64,000 nucleotides of DNA from Arthrobacter citreus (GTDB lineage Bacteria; Actinomycetota; Actinomycetes; Actinomycetales; Micrococcaceae), in NCBI RefSeq assembly GCF_038405225.1, contig NZ_CP151657.1, positions 2,914,001 through 2,978,000 on the forward strand. The letters are read 5' to 3'. Each line of letters starts with the position of its first letter. The first letter of the stretch is position 1. The notes under the pieces were generated by a model, which saw only the letters and a program-made list of their open reading frames with translations, had not been told where the DNA came from and did not search any database. Positions 47,362 to 61,608 of the stretch are shown here, one piece after another. Position numbers and translations under genes: made by a program.

Positions 47362-47374
47362 ACGGGTGACCCGT
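47362..47374. repeat. Small palindrome upstream of the adhesin
   Basis: ACGGGT-G-ACCCGT, 150 bases before the adhesin start codon, near TTGTCA/TTGACA-like stretches at about 47384-47410. Possibly an operator. I could not define a promoter here with confidence; the rest of 47213-47493 shows no gene. Confidence 0.3.
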
Positions 47375-47493
47375 GAGGTGGGCTTGACAATTCAGCTGTG
47401 CTCGACAATTTGTCTGGCGCACGACGGCGGAGCGCGGTCAGCTATTGCGCTCCCCGGCGCCAGGACAGGGCCATGTGCAGGGGGATTAAACAG

Positions 47494-47523
47494 GTAAGGC
47501 CCCGCCAACAGGCGGGGCCTTAC
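47494..47523 (-). terminator. Second terminator of rRNA operon 2
   Basis: Stem GTAAGGCCCCGCC / GGCGGGGCCTTAC with loop AACA, downstream of the first hairpin at 47543. The arm starts GTAAGGCC like the terminator of operon 1. Confidence 0.85.
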
Positions 47524-47542
47524 ACACTTGGGATGTTAAACA

Positions 47543-47578
47543 GTTGAGGTCCGCACCATCACTGGTGCGGACCTCAAC
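47543..47578 (-). terminator. First terminator of rRNA operon 2
   Basis: A perfect 15-bp stem, GTTGAGGTCCGCACC / GGTGCGGACCTCAAC, with a six-base loop, 18 bases after the 5S gene. With the hairpin at 47494 it forms a tandem terminator that shields the adhesin gene from rRNA transcription. Confidence 0.88.
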
Positions 47579-47595
47579 CTCTCTGCCAGAATTTG

Positions 47596-47713
47596 TCCGG
47601 CGGTGACCTACTCTCCCACATCCTCCCGGATGCAGTACCATCGGCGCTGTGGGTCTTAGCTTCCGGGTTCGGAATGGGACCGGGCGTTTCCCCCACGCTA
47701 TGACCGCCGTAAC
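47596..47713 (-). rRNA. 5S rRNA, operon 2
   Basis: Same sequence as the 5S at 38762 by eye, shifted by 8834 bases. Ends are estimated to within a few bases. Confidence 0.93.
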
Positions 47714-48002
47714 CCTTCCACCCACACCACCCCAACAAACAAACCTCGGGTGAGGGGAAAACAATGGTCACAACAAAACACACAAAACCAATAACAACAT
47801 TGAGTGTTCTATAGCGAAGTTATAACTGTAATTATACGACACACCAGAACTCATGAGGGTGTGGTGGTGCCGGTTCCAGGAGTGACAAACCACACGGGTT
47901 TGTTATCCGGGAACCACATAGTGGACGCAAGCAGCACATGATCTAACACAACCCTTATTTGGCGGGAACGTTTGAAGTCGTTTCCTGCCCAGATTGTGGT
48001 GT
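47714..48002 (-). other. 23S-5S spacer, operon 2
   Basis: A 289-base spacer without tRNA. Next to the 5S it contains its own stretch (AACACACAAAACCAATAAC, 47773-47791) that replaces a different, shorter sequence in operon 1; the half next to the 23S is nearly identical in both. Confidence 0.8.
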
Positions 48003-53232
<5,230 letters not shown>

Positions 53233-53392
53233 TGTGTTACAGACACAGCACCGGAGCCAAGGAAAATTGGCTGCACGGTCCTGCACTAAATTCGAAACCA
53301 GCTAAAAAAGCCGTCCCATACCCACGGGGTGGGCGGTAACAGCCAGTTCAACCAATTAAAATAATTGGTATCAATAAACTTGGCACACTATT

Positions 53393-53408
53393 GAGTTCTC
53401 AAACAACA
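53393..53408 (-). promoter_or_regulatory. Leader boxA, rRNA operon 2
   Basis: TGTTGTTTGAGAACTC on the minus strand, identical to the boxA of operon 1. Sequence identity between the operons ends right after this element. Confidence 0.8.
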
Positions 53409-53480
53409 GACTGCTTCCGGCACCGGCAGGCTCAGATCCAGGGGATCTTCCGCTCTGCGTCGCTCCGGAGCAACTTTTCA

Positions 53481-53509
53481 ATCTTACCGCTCTGGTCTCA
53501 GACTGTCAA
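53481..53509 (-). promoter_or_regulatory. Strong promoter of rRNA operon 2
   Basis: On the minus strand consensus TTGACA (53504-53509), a 17-base spacer and TAAGAT (53481-53486), about 75 bases before boxA. A possible second, extended -10 (TGCTAGAGT) lies near 53604-53612. Confidence 0.82.
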
Positions 53510-53697
53510 AACGACTGCTCGTCCGTCCGGCGAACCGGTTGAAGCCGTAGGCTTCGTGACGCTCAGCTGTTCTCGTTGCCTCGATCAGCGCGGGTATTAA
53601 CTCTAGCACGATTTTGGGGTGGGGGCATACACCGCTGCCGGGTTCCCGCCGGTAACCCGCCGAACCCCTGTCAGCCCCTGTCAAACCCCGCCAAACA

Positions 53698-53728
53698 CCC
53701 CGAACCGGTCCGAAAGGCCGGCTCGGGG
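53698..53728 (-). terminator. Terminator of the glgE-treS-glgB operon
   Basis: Stem with outer arms CCCCGA / TCGGGG and inner CCGG / CCGG, 18 bases after the glgB stop, followed on the minus strand by GTGTTTGG. It separates the operon from rRNA operon 2 on the same strand. Confidence 0.7.
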
Positions 53729-53745
53729 CTTCTGGTCAGGCCAGG

Positions 53746-56700
53746 TCAGACATCCTTCGGCTTCAGGTACAGCACGCCGAGGGGCGGGACGGTCAGGGTA
53801 GCCGATGCGGGCTGTCCGTTGCAGGCGCCCTCGACTCCGGTGACAACACCCATGTTCCCCACGCCGGAACCGCCGAACTCAGCGGCGTCTGTGTTTAGCG
53901 CTTCCACCCACTCGCCGGCCCACGGCAGACCCAAACGGAAGTTCTCGTGCGGGGTGCCGGCAAAGTTGGCGATGCAGACAAGCGGGTTGCCCTGATGGTC
54001 GTAGCGGATGAAGGACAGGGCATTGCGGGCGCCGTCGTTCTCATTGATCCACTGGAAGCCGGCCGGCTCATTGTCCCGGTCGAACAGCGCCGGAGTGTTC
54101 CGGTAGATCTCGTTGAGCTGCCGGACCAGCAGTTGGACGCCCTTATGCTGCGGGGTGTCCGTCAGGTACCAGTCCAGGCCGTACTGCTCGGACCATTCAG
54201 CTTCCTGGCCAAACTCCGTGCCCATGAAGATCAGCTGCTTGCCCGGATGCGCCCACTGGAACGCCAGGTAGGCGCGCAGATTGGCCAGCTGCTGCCAGCG
54301 GTCGCCGGGCATCTTGCGCAGGAGGGAACCCTTGCCGTGCACAACCTCGTCGTGGCTGATCGGCAGGAGGAAGTTCTCCGTGTAGGCGTAGACCAAGGAG
54401 AACGTCAGCTTGGCGTGGTGGTACATCCGGTTGATGGGGTCTTCGGACATGTACTCGAGCGTGTCGTGCATCCAGCCCATGTTCCATTTCAGGCCGAAGC
54501 CCAAACCACCGCTGCTGGTGGGCTGCGTGACGCCGGGGAACGCGGTGGATTCTTCAGCGATCATCACGATGCCGGGGACCCTGCGGTACGCGGTGGCGTT
54601 GACTTCCTGGAGGAAGGAAATGGCCTCCAGGTTTTCCCGCCCGCCGAAGGCGTTGGGCCGCCACTGGTCGGCGGGACGCGAGTAGTCCAGGTACAGCATG
54701 GAGGCCACGGCATCCACGCGCAGTCCATCGATATGGAATTCCTCCAGCCAGTAGATGGCGTTGGCCACCAGGAAGTTCCGGACCTCGCGGCGTCCGTAGT
54801 CGAAGATCAGAGTGCCCCAGTCCGGCTGCTCGCCGCGGAGCGGATCCCCGTGTTCATACAGCGTCTGGCCGTCGAACTTCGCGAGCGCCCATTCGTCCTT
54901 GGGGAAGTGCCCGGGGACCCAGTCCAGAATGACGCCGATGCCGGCTTGGTGAAGCTTGTCCACCAGGTAGCGGAAATCGTCCGGATGCCCGAACCGGGCG
55001 GTGGGAGCGAAGTAGGAGGTGATCTGGTAGCCCCAGGAACCGCCGAACGGGTGCTCGGCAACCGGCATGAACTCCACATGGGTGAATCCCTGCCAGGTCA
55101 CGTATTCCGCCAGCTGGTCCGCAAGCTGCCGGTAGTCCAGGCCCAACCGCCAGGAGCCCAGGTGCACCTCATAGACGCTCATTGGCGCATTGTGCGGGTC
55201 ACGGGCAGCCCGCGCTTCCATCCACTCGGCGTCCTGGAAGGAGTAGGTGGACTCCACAACGCGGGAGCCGGTCAACGGCGGCACCTCGGTGCCCTGCGCC
55301 ATCGGATCGGCCTTCTCCCGCCAGATTCCGTCGCTTCCGAGGATTTCGTACTTGTAGCGTGCACCGGGCTGGACATCGGGAATGAAGATTTCCCATACGC
55401 CTGAGCCGCCAAGGGAGCGCATCGCGTTCAGCGTTCCGTCCCAGGCGTTGAAGTCGCCCTTTACCCGCACCGACTGGGCATTGGGCGCCCATACGGCAAA
55501 GCTGACGCCGTCGATGTCGCCAAGGACTGACTTGTAGTGATGCAGGTTGGCTCCGAGCACCGTCCACAGCTTCTCGTGCCGGCCTTCACCGATAAGGTGC
55601 AGGTCGATCTCCCCCAGGGACGGCAGGAACCGGTACGGATCATCAAAAAGCTGCGGTTCCAACCCTTCATAGGTGACTTCGAGCCGGTAGTCGGGGACCT
55701 GGCCGGGGCGGTCGGCGGGGAGGGTGCCGACCCAAATGCCGTTGTGCTCGTGCTCGAGGTCAACGCGGCCCGCGGATGTCACGGCGGTGACGGCTTGGGC
55801 CAGCGGACGCAAGGCGCGAATGGTGACCAGTCCCTGGTCATCGAGGTGGGCACCCAAAATGGCGTGCGGCTGATAGTAGCGGCCCTCGGAAACGGCCTGC
55901 AGGATGTCTGCGGAAACAGGCAGCGGGTTTCGGTGCACCGGCGCTGCGCTTACGTCAGCGGGAGCGACGGCGTCATGGGCCTGGGAGGGGACGACGGCGT
56001 CATGGGCCTGCGCGGAAAGCGCGGGTTCCGGTGACACAGCCACGCGCTCCGGCTGCGCGGGAAGCGCCGGCTCCGGCGAAGAATTCTTGGCCTCGGGTTC
56101 GGGCCGTGGGGTCTTGTTCACTGGGTTCTCTTCCTGGCTGCTCGTCCCGTGCGCTTGTTTGCGTGCCTGTTCCAGAATCTGCCGCACGGCAGCAACCGGA
56201 ACACGGATCCAATCGGGACGATTGCGGATTTCATAAACAACTTCGTAAAGGGCCTTATCCAGCCACAGGGCAAGGTACAGCGGATCGCTGCGGTTTATCT
56301 GCGTGCCGGTCTCCTTCTCGTAGCCCCGCAGGAACGCTTCCGAGGCGGTCGCCGCCCAGCGGGCGGCATCGAGGCCACGGCGCTGCTGCCGGCGGGATCC
56401 GGGAACCGCGGCCCCGTCCTCCCGGACAGCGCCTTCGACCAGCGCGACGCCGGCGGCGTAATCGATGGAGCGGAGCATGCCCACGACATCCCGCAGGGGG
56501 ACGTCCGGCACACTGCGTTCATCAGCGGGCCGCAGCGGCTCGCCCTCAAAATCGAGGACCATCCAGCCGTGGCTTCCGGATTTCAGGACCTGGCCCAGGT
56601 GATAGTCGGCGTGGATGCGCTGAAGGTTGGGCAGGGTTTGGAGGTCGGAAATCTGCTGCAGCAGATACTCCAGCGGTTCGTCATACTCCCCCACATAGCT

Positions 56701-57600
56701 GCGGGCTTCCTTCCACGCCCAGCGGATCCGGTTCCCCAAAGACTCAAGAAACTCGGCCCGTTCCGCGGCGGAGGGAGGCTGGGTGCCGAAAGCCTGCGCC
56801 AGCTGGCGGTGGATTCTTCCGGTCACGGCGCCGAGTTCTTCGGCTTCGGCCGTGAAGTCAGTGCTACTGAGGGCGGCTGCGGACGCAGTCCGCCAGGCAT
56901 CCTCGCTGTTGGGAATGAACTCCCGCAGGACACTCAGATGACCGGTCACCCACTTGTCGTCGTCGTTCGCCCGGGGGTCATGCCAGCTTCCGGTGACCCA
57001 GCCCAGTGTGGCCGGGACATCCTGGGAACCCGCCGCCGTGAGTTTGGCGCTGACCTCGACGTCGGGGCTTTCCCCGGCGGCCAGGACACGGTAGAACTTC
57101 ACGATCAGCTGGCTGGGCTCCGCTGGCACCACCACCGAGGTGTTGGACTGCTCGCCCTTCATCAGCTTGGCGGGCACCGTCGTGTCGAACGGCGGCCACT
57201 GATCGAACCCGCCCAGCGCGACGCCGTGCGTGTGCCCGTCGAGGGACGCCGATTGGGAGCGCATGAGCTCCAGCCATGCTGTTACGAAGACGGGATCGGC
57301 GGCGCCGTCGTACAGCCAGCGCTCCCCCGCTTCCTGGTGCTGCGCACGGCCCAGCAGGGACCCGGCAAGCTCCGGGACCGGGGCCTGGTGATAGCTGACG
57401 GGCACGCTGATAATGTCGGTGCGGTGGCCCGAGGCCACTGCCACCAGGTGGACCTCCAGCTCCACCAAACCGGCGGGATCTTCCAAGCGGATGCCGCCAA
57501 CCCGCTCCAGGGTCACGTCGCGGCCCTTCGCGGGGAACCAGCGCTGCGCCGGAAGCCAGGCAGTCAGGAGTTCAGGCAGGGACGGCGTCAGCTGGGTCAT
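53746..57600 (-). CDS. glgB: Maltokinase - glycogen branching enzyme fusion
   Basis: A 1284-residue fusion. Residues 1-480 are a maltokinase (Mak/Pep2): catalytic loop HADYHLGQ (330-337) and metal loop DFEGEP (350-355); makes maltose-1-phosphate. A Pro/Ala/Glu-rich linker with repeats ([25 protein letters not shown]) spans 485-560. GlgB follows from about 565: CBM48 domain, then GH13 barrel with nucleophile Asp963 (GLRVDAV) and acid/base Glu1016 (IAEESTAF); makes alpha-1,6 branches. Inside the linker a GTG at 56119-56121 (Val494) follows AGGAAGAG and could start a separate 791-residue GlgB. Overlaps treS by ATGA. Both activities belong to the GlgE pathway. Confidence 0.95.
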   Translation of the reverse strand: MTQLTPSLPELLTAWLPAQRWFPAKGRDVTLERVGGIRLEDPAGLVELEVHLVAVASGHRTDIISVPVSYHQAPVPELAGSLLGRAQHQEAGERWLYDGAADPVFVTAWLELMRSQSASLDGHTHGVALGGFDQWPPFDTTVPAKLMKGEQSNTSVVVPAEPSQLIVKFYRVLAAGESPDVEVSAKLTAAGSQDVPATLGWVTGSWHDPRANDDDKWVTGHLSVLREFIPNSEDAWRTASAAALSSTDFTAEAEELGAVTGRIHRQLAQAFGTQPPSAAERAEFLESLGNRIRWAWKEARSYVGEYDEPLEYLLQQISDLQTLPNLQRIHADYHLGQVLKSGSHGWMVLDFEGEPLRPADERSVPDVPLRDVVGMLRSIDYAAGVALVEGAVREDGAAVPGSRRQQRRGLDAARWAATASEAFLRGYEKETGTQINRSDPLYLALWLDKALYEVVYEIRNRPDWIRVPVAAVRQILEQARKQAHGTSSQEENPVNKTPRPEPEAKNSSPEPALPAQPERVAVSPEPALSAQAHDAVVPSQAHDAVAPADVSAAPVHRNPLPVSADILQAVSEGRYYQPHAILGAHLDDQGLVTIRALRPLAQAVTAVTSAGRVDLEHEHNGIWVGTLPADRPGQVPDYRLEVTYEGLEPQLFDDPYRFLPSLGEIDLHLIGEGRHEKLWTVLGANLHHYKSVLGDIDGVSFAVWAPNAQSVRVKGDFNAWDGTLNAMRSLGGSGVWEIFIPDVQPGARYKYEILGSDGIWREKADPMAQGTEVPPLTGSRVVESTYSFQDAEWMEARAARDPHNAPMSVYEVHLGSWRLGLDYRQLADQLAEYVTWQGFTHVEFMPVAEHPFGGSWGYQITSYFAPTARFGHPDDFRYLVDKLHQAGIGVILDWVPGHFPKDEWALAKFDGQTLYEHGDPLRGEQPDWGTLIFDYGRREVRNFLVANAIYWLEEFHIDGLRVDAVASMLYLDYSRPADQWRPNAFGGRENLEAISFLQEVNATAYRRVPGIVMIAEESTAFPGVTQPTSSGGLGFGLKWNMGWMHDTLEYMSEDPINRMYHHAKLTFSLVYAYTENFLLPISHDEVVHGKGSLLRKMPGDRWQQLANLRAYLAFQWAHPGKQLIFMGTEFGQEAEWSEQYGLDWYLTDTPQHKGVQLLVRQLNEIYRNTPALFDRDNEPAGFQWINENDGARNALSFIRYDHQGNPLVCIANFAGTPHENFRLGLPWAGEWVEALNTDAAEFGGSGVGNMGVVTGVEGACNGQPASATLTVPPLGVLYLKPKDV

Positions 57601-59366
57601 TTCTTCACGGCCTCCGAAATGGGTATCAGGGGAATCGCTTCGGTCTGGGGCGATGACATGTTGGATTTCGGCGAACGCAGGCGCAGCCAGTAGAAATCGT
57701 GGCTGCCCAGCGTCAGGGTCACGGAACCGTCAGGCCCGAAGGCCGGGAAGGGCGTTCCGCCGAAGGCGTCCCGCAGTCCGCGGCCGGCAAACTCCGGCAG
57801 GCTGACCGTGGCCGAAACCGGGTGCTGGGACAGGTTGAAGATGCAGAACATGACTTCGCCAACCTCCCCCTCCGGATTGTCCGCCGGCAGCTCGCGCAGG
57901 AACGCGAGCACGGACTCCGCCTCGGTGGGCACGTTCCGGTAGGAACCCAGGCCAAAGGCTGGGTGCGTCCGGCGGACCATGATCATTTGCCGGATCCAGT
58001 GCAGCAGCGAACTGGAGCTCGCCAGCTGCGCCTCAACGTTCACATGGTTGAAGTGGTAAACCAGCGACTGCACCACCGGCAGGTACAGCTTGCCGGGATC
58101 GGCGGTGGAGAAACCGGCGTTGCGGTCCGGGTTCCACTGCATGGGCGTCCGCGAGGAATCCCGGTCCTCCAGCCAGATGTTGTCGCCCATGCCCAGCTCA
58201 TCACCGTAGTAGAGGAAGGGGCTTCCCGGCAGTGACAGCAGCAGCGCATGGATGAGCTCGATTTCCGAGCGCGAGTTGTCCAGCAGCGGCGCCAGCCGGC
58301 GGCGGATGCCGATGTTGGCGCGCATGCGGGAATCGGGGGCATACCAGCCGAGCATCGCCTGGCGTTCCTCGTTGGTCACCATTTCCAGCGTCAGCTCATC
58401 ATGGTTGCGCAGGAAGGTTCCCCACTGGGCGCCGGACGGAATATCCGGGGTTTCCTCCATGGTCTGGATGATGGGCGCCGCCTTCTGGTCGCGCAGGGCG
58501 TAGAAGAGCCGGGGCATGATGGGGAAGTGGAAAGCCATGTGGCATTCCGCTCCGGTTTCGTCACCGAAGTACTCCACAACCTCATGCGGCATCTGGTTGG
58601 CCTCTGCCACGATCACGCGGCCGGGGTAGTTTTCATCCACCATGGTGCGCAGGTCCTTGAGGAACCGGTGCGTCGCCGGCAGGTTTTCGCAGTTGGTTCC
58701 ATCCTCTTCGAAGAGGTACGGGATGGCATCCGCGCGGAAACCGTCGATGCCCTGGTCCAGCCAGAAACGGACGACGTCGAAGATGGCCTCGACAACTTTG
58801 GGGTTCTCAAAGTTGAGGTCCGGCTGGTGGCTGAAGAACCGGTGCCAGTAGAACTGGCGGCGCACCGGGTCAAAGGCCCAGTTCGACTCTTCGGTGTCCA
58901 CAAAGATGATCCGCGCATCTTCGTACTTCTGATCCGTGTCGGACCATACATAGAAGTCGCCGTAGGGGCCGTCCGGATCGCTGCGGGATTCTTCGAACCA
59001 CGGGTGTTTGTCGGAGGTGTGGTTCAGCGGCAGGTCAATGATGACGCGGACGCCGCGGGCATGGGCCTCGGCGACCAGACGCTTGAAGTCACTGATGGTC
59101 CCGAACTCATCCAAGACGTCGTAGTAGTCGGAAATATCGTAGCCGCCGTCGCGCAGCGGGGATTTGAAGAACGGCGGGAGCCAGAGGCAGTCCACGCCCA
59201 GCCACTGCAGGTAGTCAAGCTTGTCGATCAATCCCGTAAAGTCACCGGATCCGTCCCCGTTGGCATCGGCAAAACCGCGGACAAGCACCTCATAAAAGAC
59301 GGCCTTGCGGTACCAGTGGGGATCATTGGTTAGCCCGGGAGCGTGCAGCTGAAACGGGTTGGGCAC
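57597..59366 (-). CDS. treS: Trehalose synthase (maltose alpha-D-glucosyltransferase)
   Basis: A 589-residue GH13_16 enzyme interconverting trehalose and maltose. Seen: [14 protein letters not shown] (region I), nucleophile Asp213 in [13 protein letters not shown], acid/base Glu255 in [19 protein letters not shown] (region IV) and the hallmark [11 protein letters not shown]. It is full length without the fused maltokinase found in some other bacteria; that domain is carried by the next gene. The GTG start at 59364-59366 overlaps the glgE stop (TAGTG), and the stop overlaps glgB (ATGA). It makes maltose for the maltokinase. Confidence 0.96.
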   Translation of the reverse strand: MPNPFQLHAPGLTNDPHWYRKAVFYEVLVRGFADANGDGSGDFTGLIDKLDYLQWLGVDCLWLPPFFKSPLRDGGYDISDYYDVLDEFGTISDFKRLVAEAHARGVRVIIDLPLNHTSDKHPWFEESRSDPDGPYGDFYVWSDTDQKYEDARIIFVDTEESNWAFDPVRRQFYWHRFFSHQPDLNFENPKVVEAIFDVVRFWLDQGIDGFRADAIPYLFEEDGTNCENLPATHRFLKDLRTMVDENYPGRVIVAEANQMPHEVVEYFGDETGAECHMAFHFPIMPRLFYALRDQKAAPIIQTMEETPDIPSGAQWGTFLRNHDELTLEMVTNEERQAMLGWYAPDSRMRANIGIRRRLAPLLDNSRSEIELIHALLLSLPGSPFLYYGDELGMGDNIWLEDRDSSRTPMQWNPDRNAGFSTADPGKLYLPVVQSLVYHFNHVNVEAQLASSSSLLHWIRQMIMVRRTHPAFGLGSYRNVPTEAESVLAFLRELPADNPEGEVGEVMFCIFNLSQHPVSATVSLPEFAGRGLRDAFGGTPFPAFGPDGSVTLTLGSHDFYWLRLRSPKSNMSSPQTEAIPLIPISEAVKK

Positions 59367-61417
59367 TAGGAGTTCCTCCGAACTGACAGAATGTGGGCGG
59401 GTTCGACATGGGCGTCCAGACGGACGTAGTTGTGAGCACCCCAGCGCCAGCTTTGGCCGCTGATGAGGTCATCCACCCAATAGGTCCCATCCTCGTTGAA
59501 GTCCTGCAGGTCCAGATGCAGGGCCTCGAGATCCAGGGAGACCGTGCACTCGCGCGCACTGTGCGGATCCGTATTCACCACAATGATCAGGGTGTCCCTG
59601 CTCGAGGGGTCCCCGGGCCGGACCTGCTTGTGTTTGGAGTACACGATGGTTGCTTCGTCCGTGCTCGAATGCACGGTGAGGTTCTGCAGGTCGCCCAGGG
59701 CCGGGTGGGACCGCCGGATTTCGTTCAGGCGCGTGATGTAGGGCGCCAGGCTTCGGCCTTCAGCCTCAGCTGCGGCGAAGTTCCGCTGCTTGTATTCGAA
59801 TTTCTCGTTGTCGATGTATTCCTCGGCACCGGGCCGGGCCACATGCTCATACAGTTCATACCCGGAGTAAACGCCCCACAGCGGGCTGGCCGTGGAAGCC
59901 AGCGCTGCGCGGATCTTGAAGGCCCCGGGGCCGCCGTACTGCAGGAACTCAGTGAGGATGTCCGGGGTGTTAACGAAGAAGTTGGGACGGAAGAAGGCCG
60001 CCGTTTCGGACGAGACCTCGGTGAAGTACTCCTCCAGTTCCCGGCGGGTATTGCGCCAGGTGAAGTAGGTGTAGGACTGCTGGAATCCGGCCATGCCCAG
60101 GGCGTGCATCACGGCCGGACGGGTGAATGCCTCGGCCAGGAAAATCACTTCGGGGTGCTTATCGTTGACTGTTTTGATCAGCCATTCCCAGAACTTCAGC
60201 GGCTTGGTGTGCGGATTATCCACGCGGAAAATCTTCACCCCGTGCCCGATCCACATCAGGACGATGCGCAGTATCTCCTCCGACAGACCGGTGTAGTCAT
60301 TGTCGAAGTTCAGCGGATATATGTCCTGGTATTTTTTGGGCGGGTTTTCGGCGTAAGCGATTGATCCGTCCACCCGGGTGGTGAACCATTCCGGATGGCT
60401 GCTCACCCAGGGGTGATCCGGCGATGCCTGCAGCGCAAGGTCAATCGCAACCTCCAGGTTCAGTTCGCGGGCGGTGTCAACGAAGGCGTCAAAGTCCTCG
60501 AACGTGCCAAGGTCCGGGTGGATGGCGTCGTGTCCGCCCTCCGCTGATCCGATTGCCCACGGCGATCCGGGATCCCCGGGTCCGGCCACGAGAGTGTTGT
60601 TGGGGCCCTTCCGGTGCGTCGTTCCAATCGGATGGACCGGCGGCAGATAGATCACGTCGAAGCCCATGCGTGCCACCCGCTCCAAGCTGCGGGCGGCCGT
60701 GCGGAACGTCCCCGAGGTCCATTCACGGGTTGTGGGATCCAGGACCGCGCCTTCGGACCGGGGAAAGAACTCGTACCAGGAACCGCGCCCGGCCAGTTCC
60801 CGCTCCACCCGGAGGGGGAACCGGGCGCTGCTGGTTACCAGGTCCCGGATCGGATCCCGGTCGATGATGTCGAGCACCGCATCGGAGCTTCCGGCCGCAA
60901 ACCGGTCCTCCACGGGGAGCCCGGAATCGGCGAGCGTGTCCGCGGCCGCGGTGAATACCGCGGCGTCCTCTGCGCTGCGCCCGGCGGCGGCGGACCTGAA
61001 GAGGGCTACACCCTCAGCGAGCATGAGCTCCACATCGACACAGGCGGCGATCTTCACCTCGGCGTTGTGGTGCCAGGTTCCGTAGACGTCGGCCCAGCCC
61101 TCAACGGCGAAAGTCCAGTTTCCGGTGGCTTCAGGCCGGAGCAGCGCTCCCCAGCGGTCCAGCCCAATGCCGACGGGGTGCATGCGGACCCGCTGCACCT
61201 CAACACCCTCGGGGTCATACAGGACAGCGCTGACACCCACGAGGTCATGGCCTTCGCGGAACACCGTGGCCCCAATGACGAGGTCTTCACCGGGAATGGC
61301 TTTGGCCGGGATGCGGCCGCATTCCACCACCGGTGTCACATTGTTGATGGGAATCCGGCCGAACCGGAGTTCCTCGGCGGGCAGGTCTTTGGATGGCATC
61401 GCACTGGAACTGGTCAC
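59366..61417 (-). CDS. glgE: Alpha-1,4-glucan:maltose-1-phosphate maltosyltransferase
   Basis: A 683-residue GH13_3 enzyme adding maltosyl units from maltose-1-phosphate to alpha-glucan. N-terminal domain NVTPVVECGRIPAKAIPGEDL, a central FEFFPR-like SWYEFFPRSEG, IYLPPVHPIGTTHRKGPNN, nucleophile Asp400 (KIFRVDNPHTKP) and acid/base Glu429 (IFLAEAFTRP). First gene of the glgE-treS-mak/glgB operon, divergent from glgP with 191 bases between them. The length matches streptomycete and mycobacterial GlgE. Confidence 0.97.
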   Translation of the reverse strand: MTSSSAMPSKDLPAEELRFGRIPINNVTPVVECGRIPAKAIPGEDLVIGATVFREGHDLVGVSAVLYDPEGVEVQRVRMHPVGIGLDRWGALLRPEATGNWTFAVEGWADVYGTWHHNAEVKIAACVDVELMLAEGVALFRSAAAGRSAEDAAVFTAAADTLADSGLPVEDRFAAGSSDAVLDIIDRDPIRDLVTSSARFPLRVERELAGRGSWYEFFPRSEGAVLDPTTREWTSGTFRTAARSLERVARMGFDVIYLPPVHPIGTTHRKGPNNTLVAGPGDPGSPWAIGSAEGGHDAIHPDLGTFEDFDAFVDTARELNLEVAIDLALQASPDHPWVSSHPEWFTTRVDGSIAYAENPPKKYQDIYPLNFDNDYTGLSEEILRIVLMWIGHGVKIFRVDNPHTKPLKFWEWLIKTVNDKHPEVIFLAEAFTRPAVMHALGMAGFQQSYTYFTWRNTRRELEEYFTEVSSETAAFFRPNFFVNTPDILTEFLQYGGPGAFKIRAALASTASPLWGVYSGYELYEHVARPGAEEYIDNEKFEYKQRNFAAAEAEGRSLAPYITRLNEIRRSHPALGDLQNLTVHSSTDEATIVYSKHKQVRPGDPSSRDTLIIVVNTDPHSARECTVSLDLEALHLDLQDFNEDGTYWVDDLISGQSWRWGAHNYVRLDAHVEPAHILSVRRNS

Positions 61418-61608
61418 AGACTAGACGTTAGCGACATTCCGGGCAGAATGCTAAGGCAACGTACTTTCCGGTGTTTTCCCGCAGGTGGCAGCCTGTATTA
61501 CGACATTTCCGGGGCTCCCGCCGGAGCGGACCAAAACTGGCAGTCATTTGCCGGATTCTTTGGTTCATCCATCCCCTTTGGTGCCGGGTTTGCGCTAGCG
61601 TAACCGGG

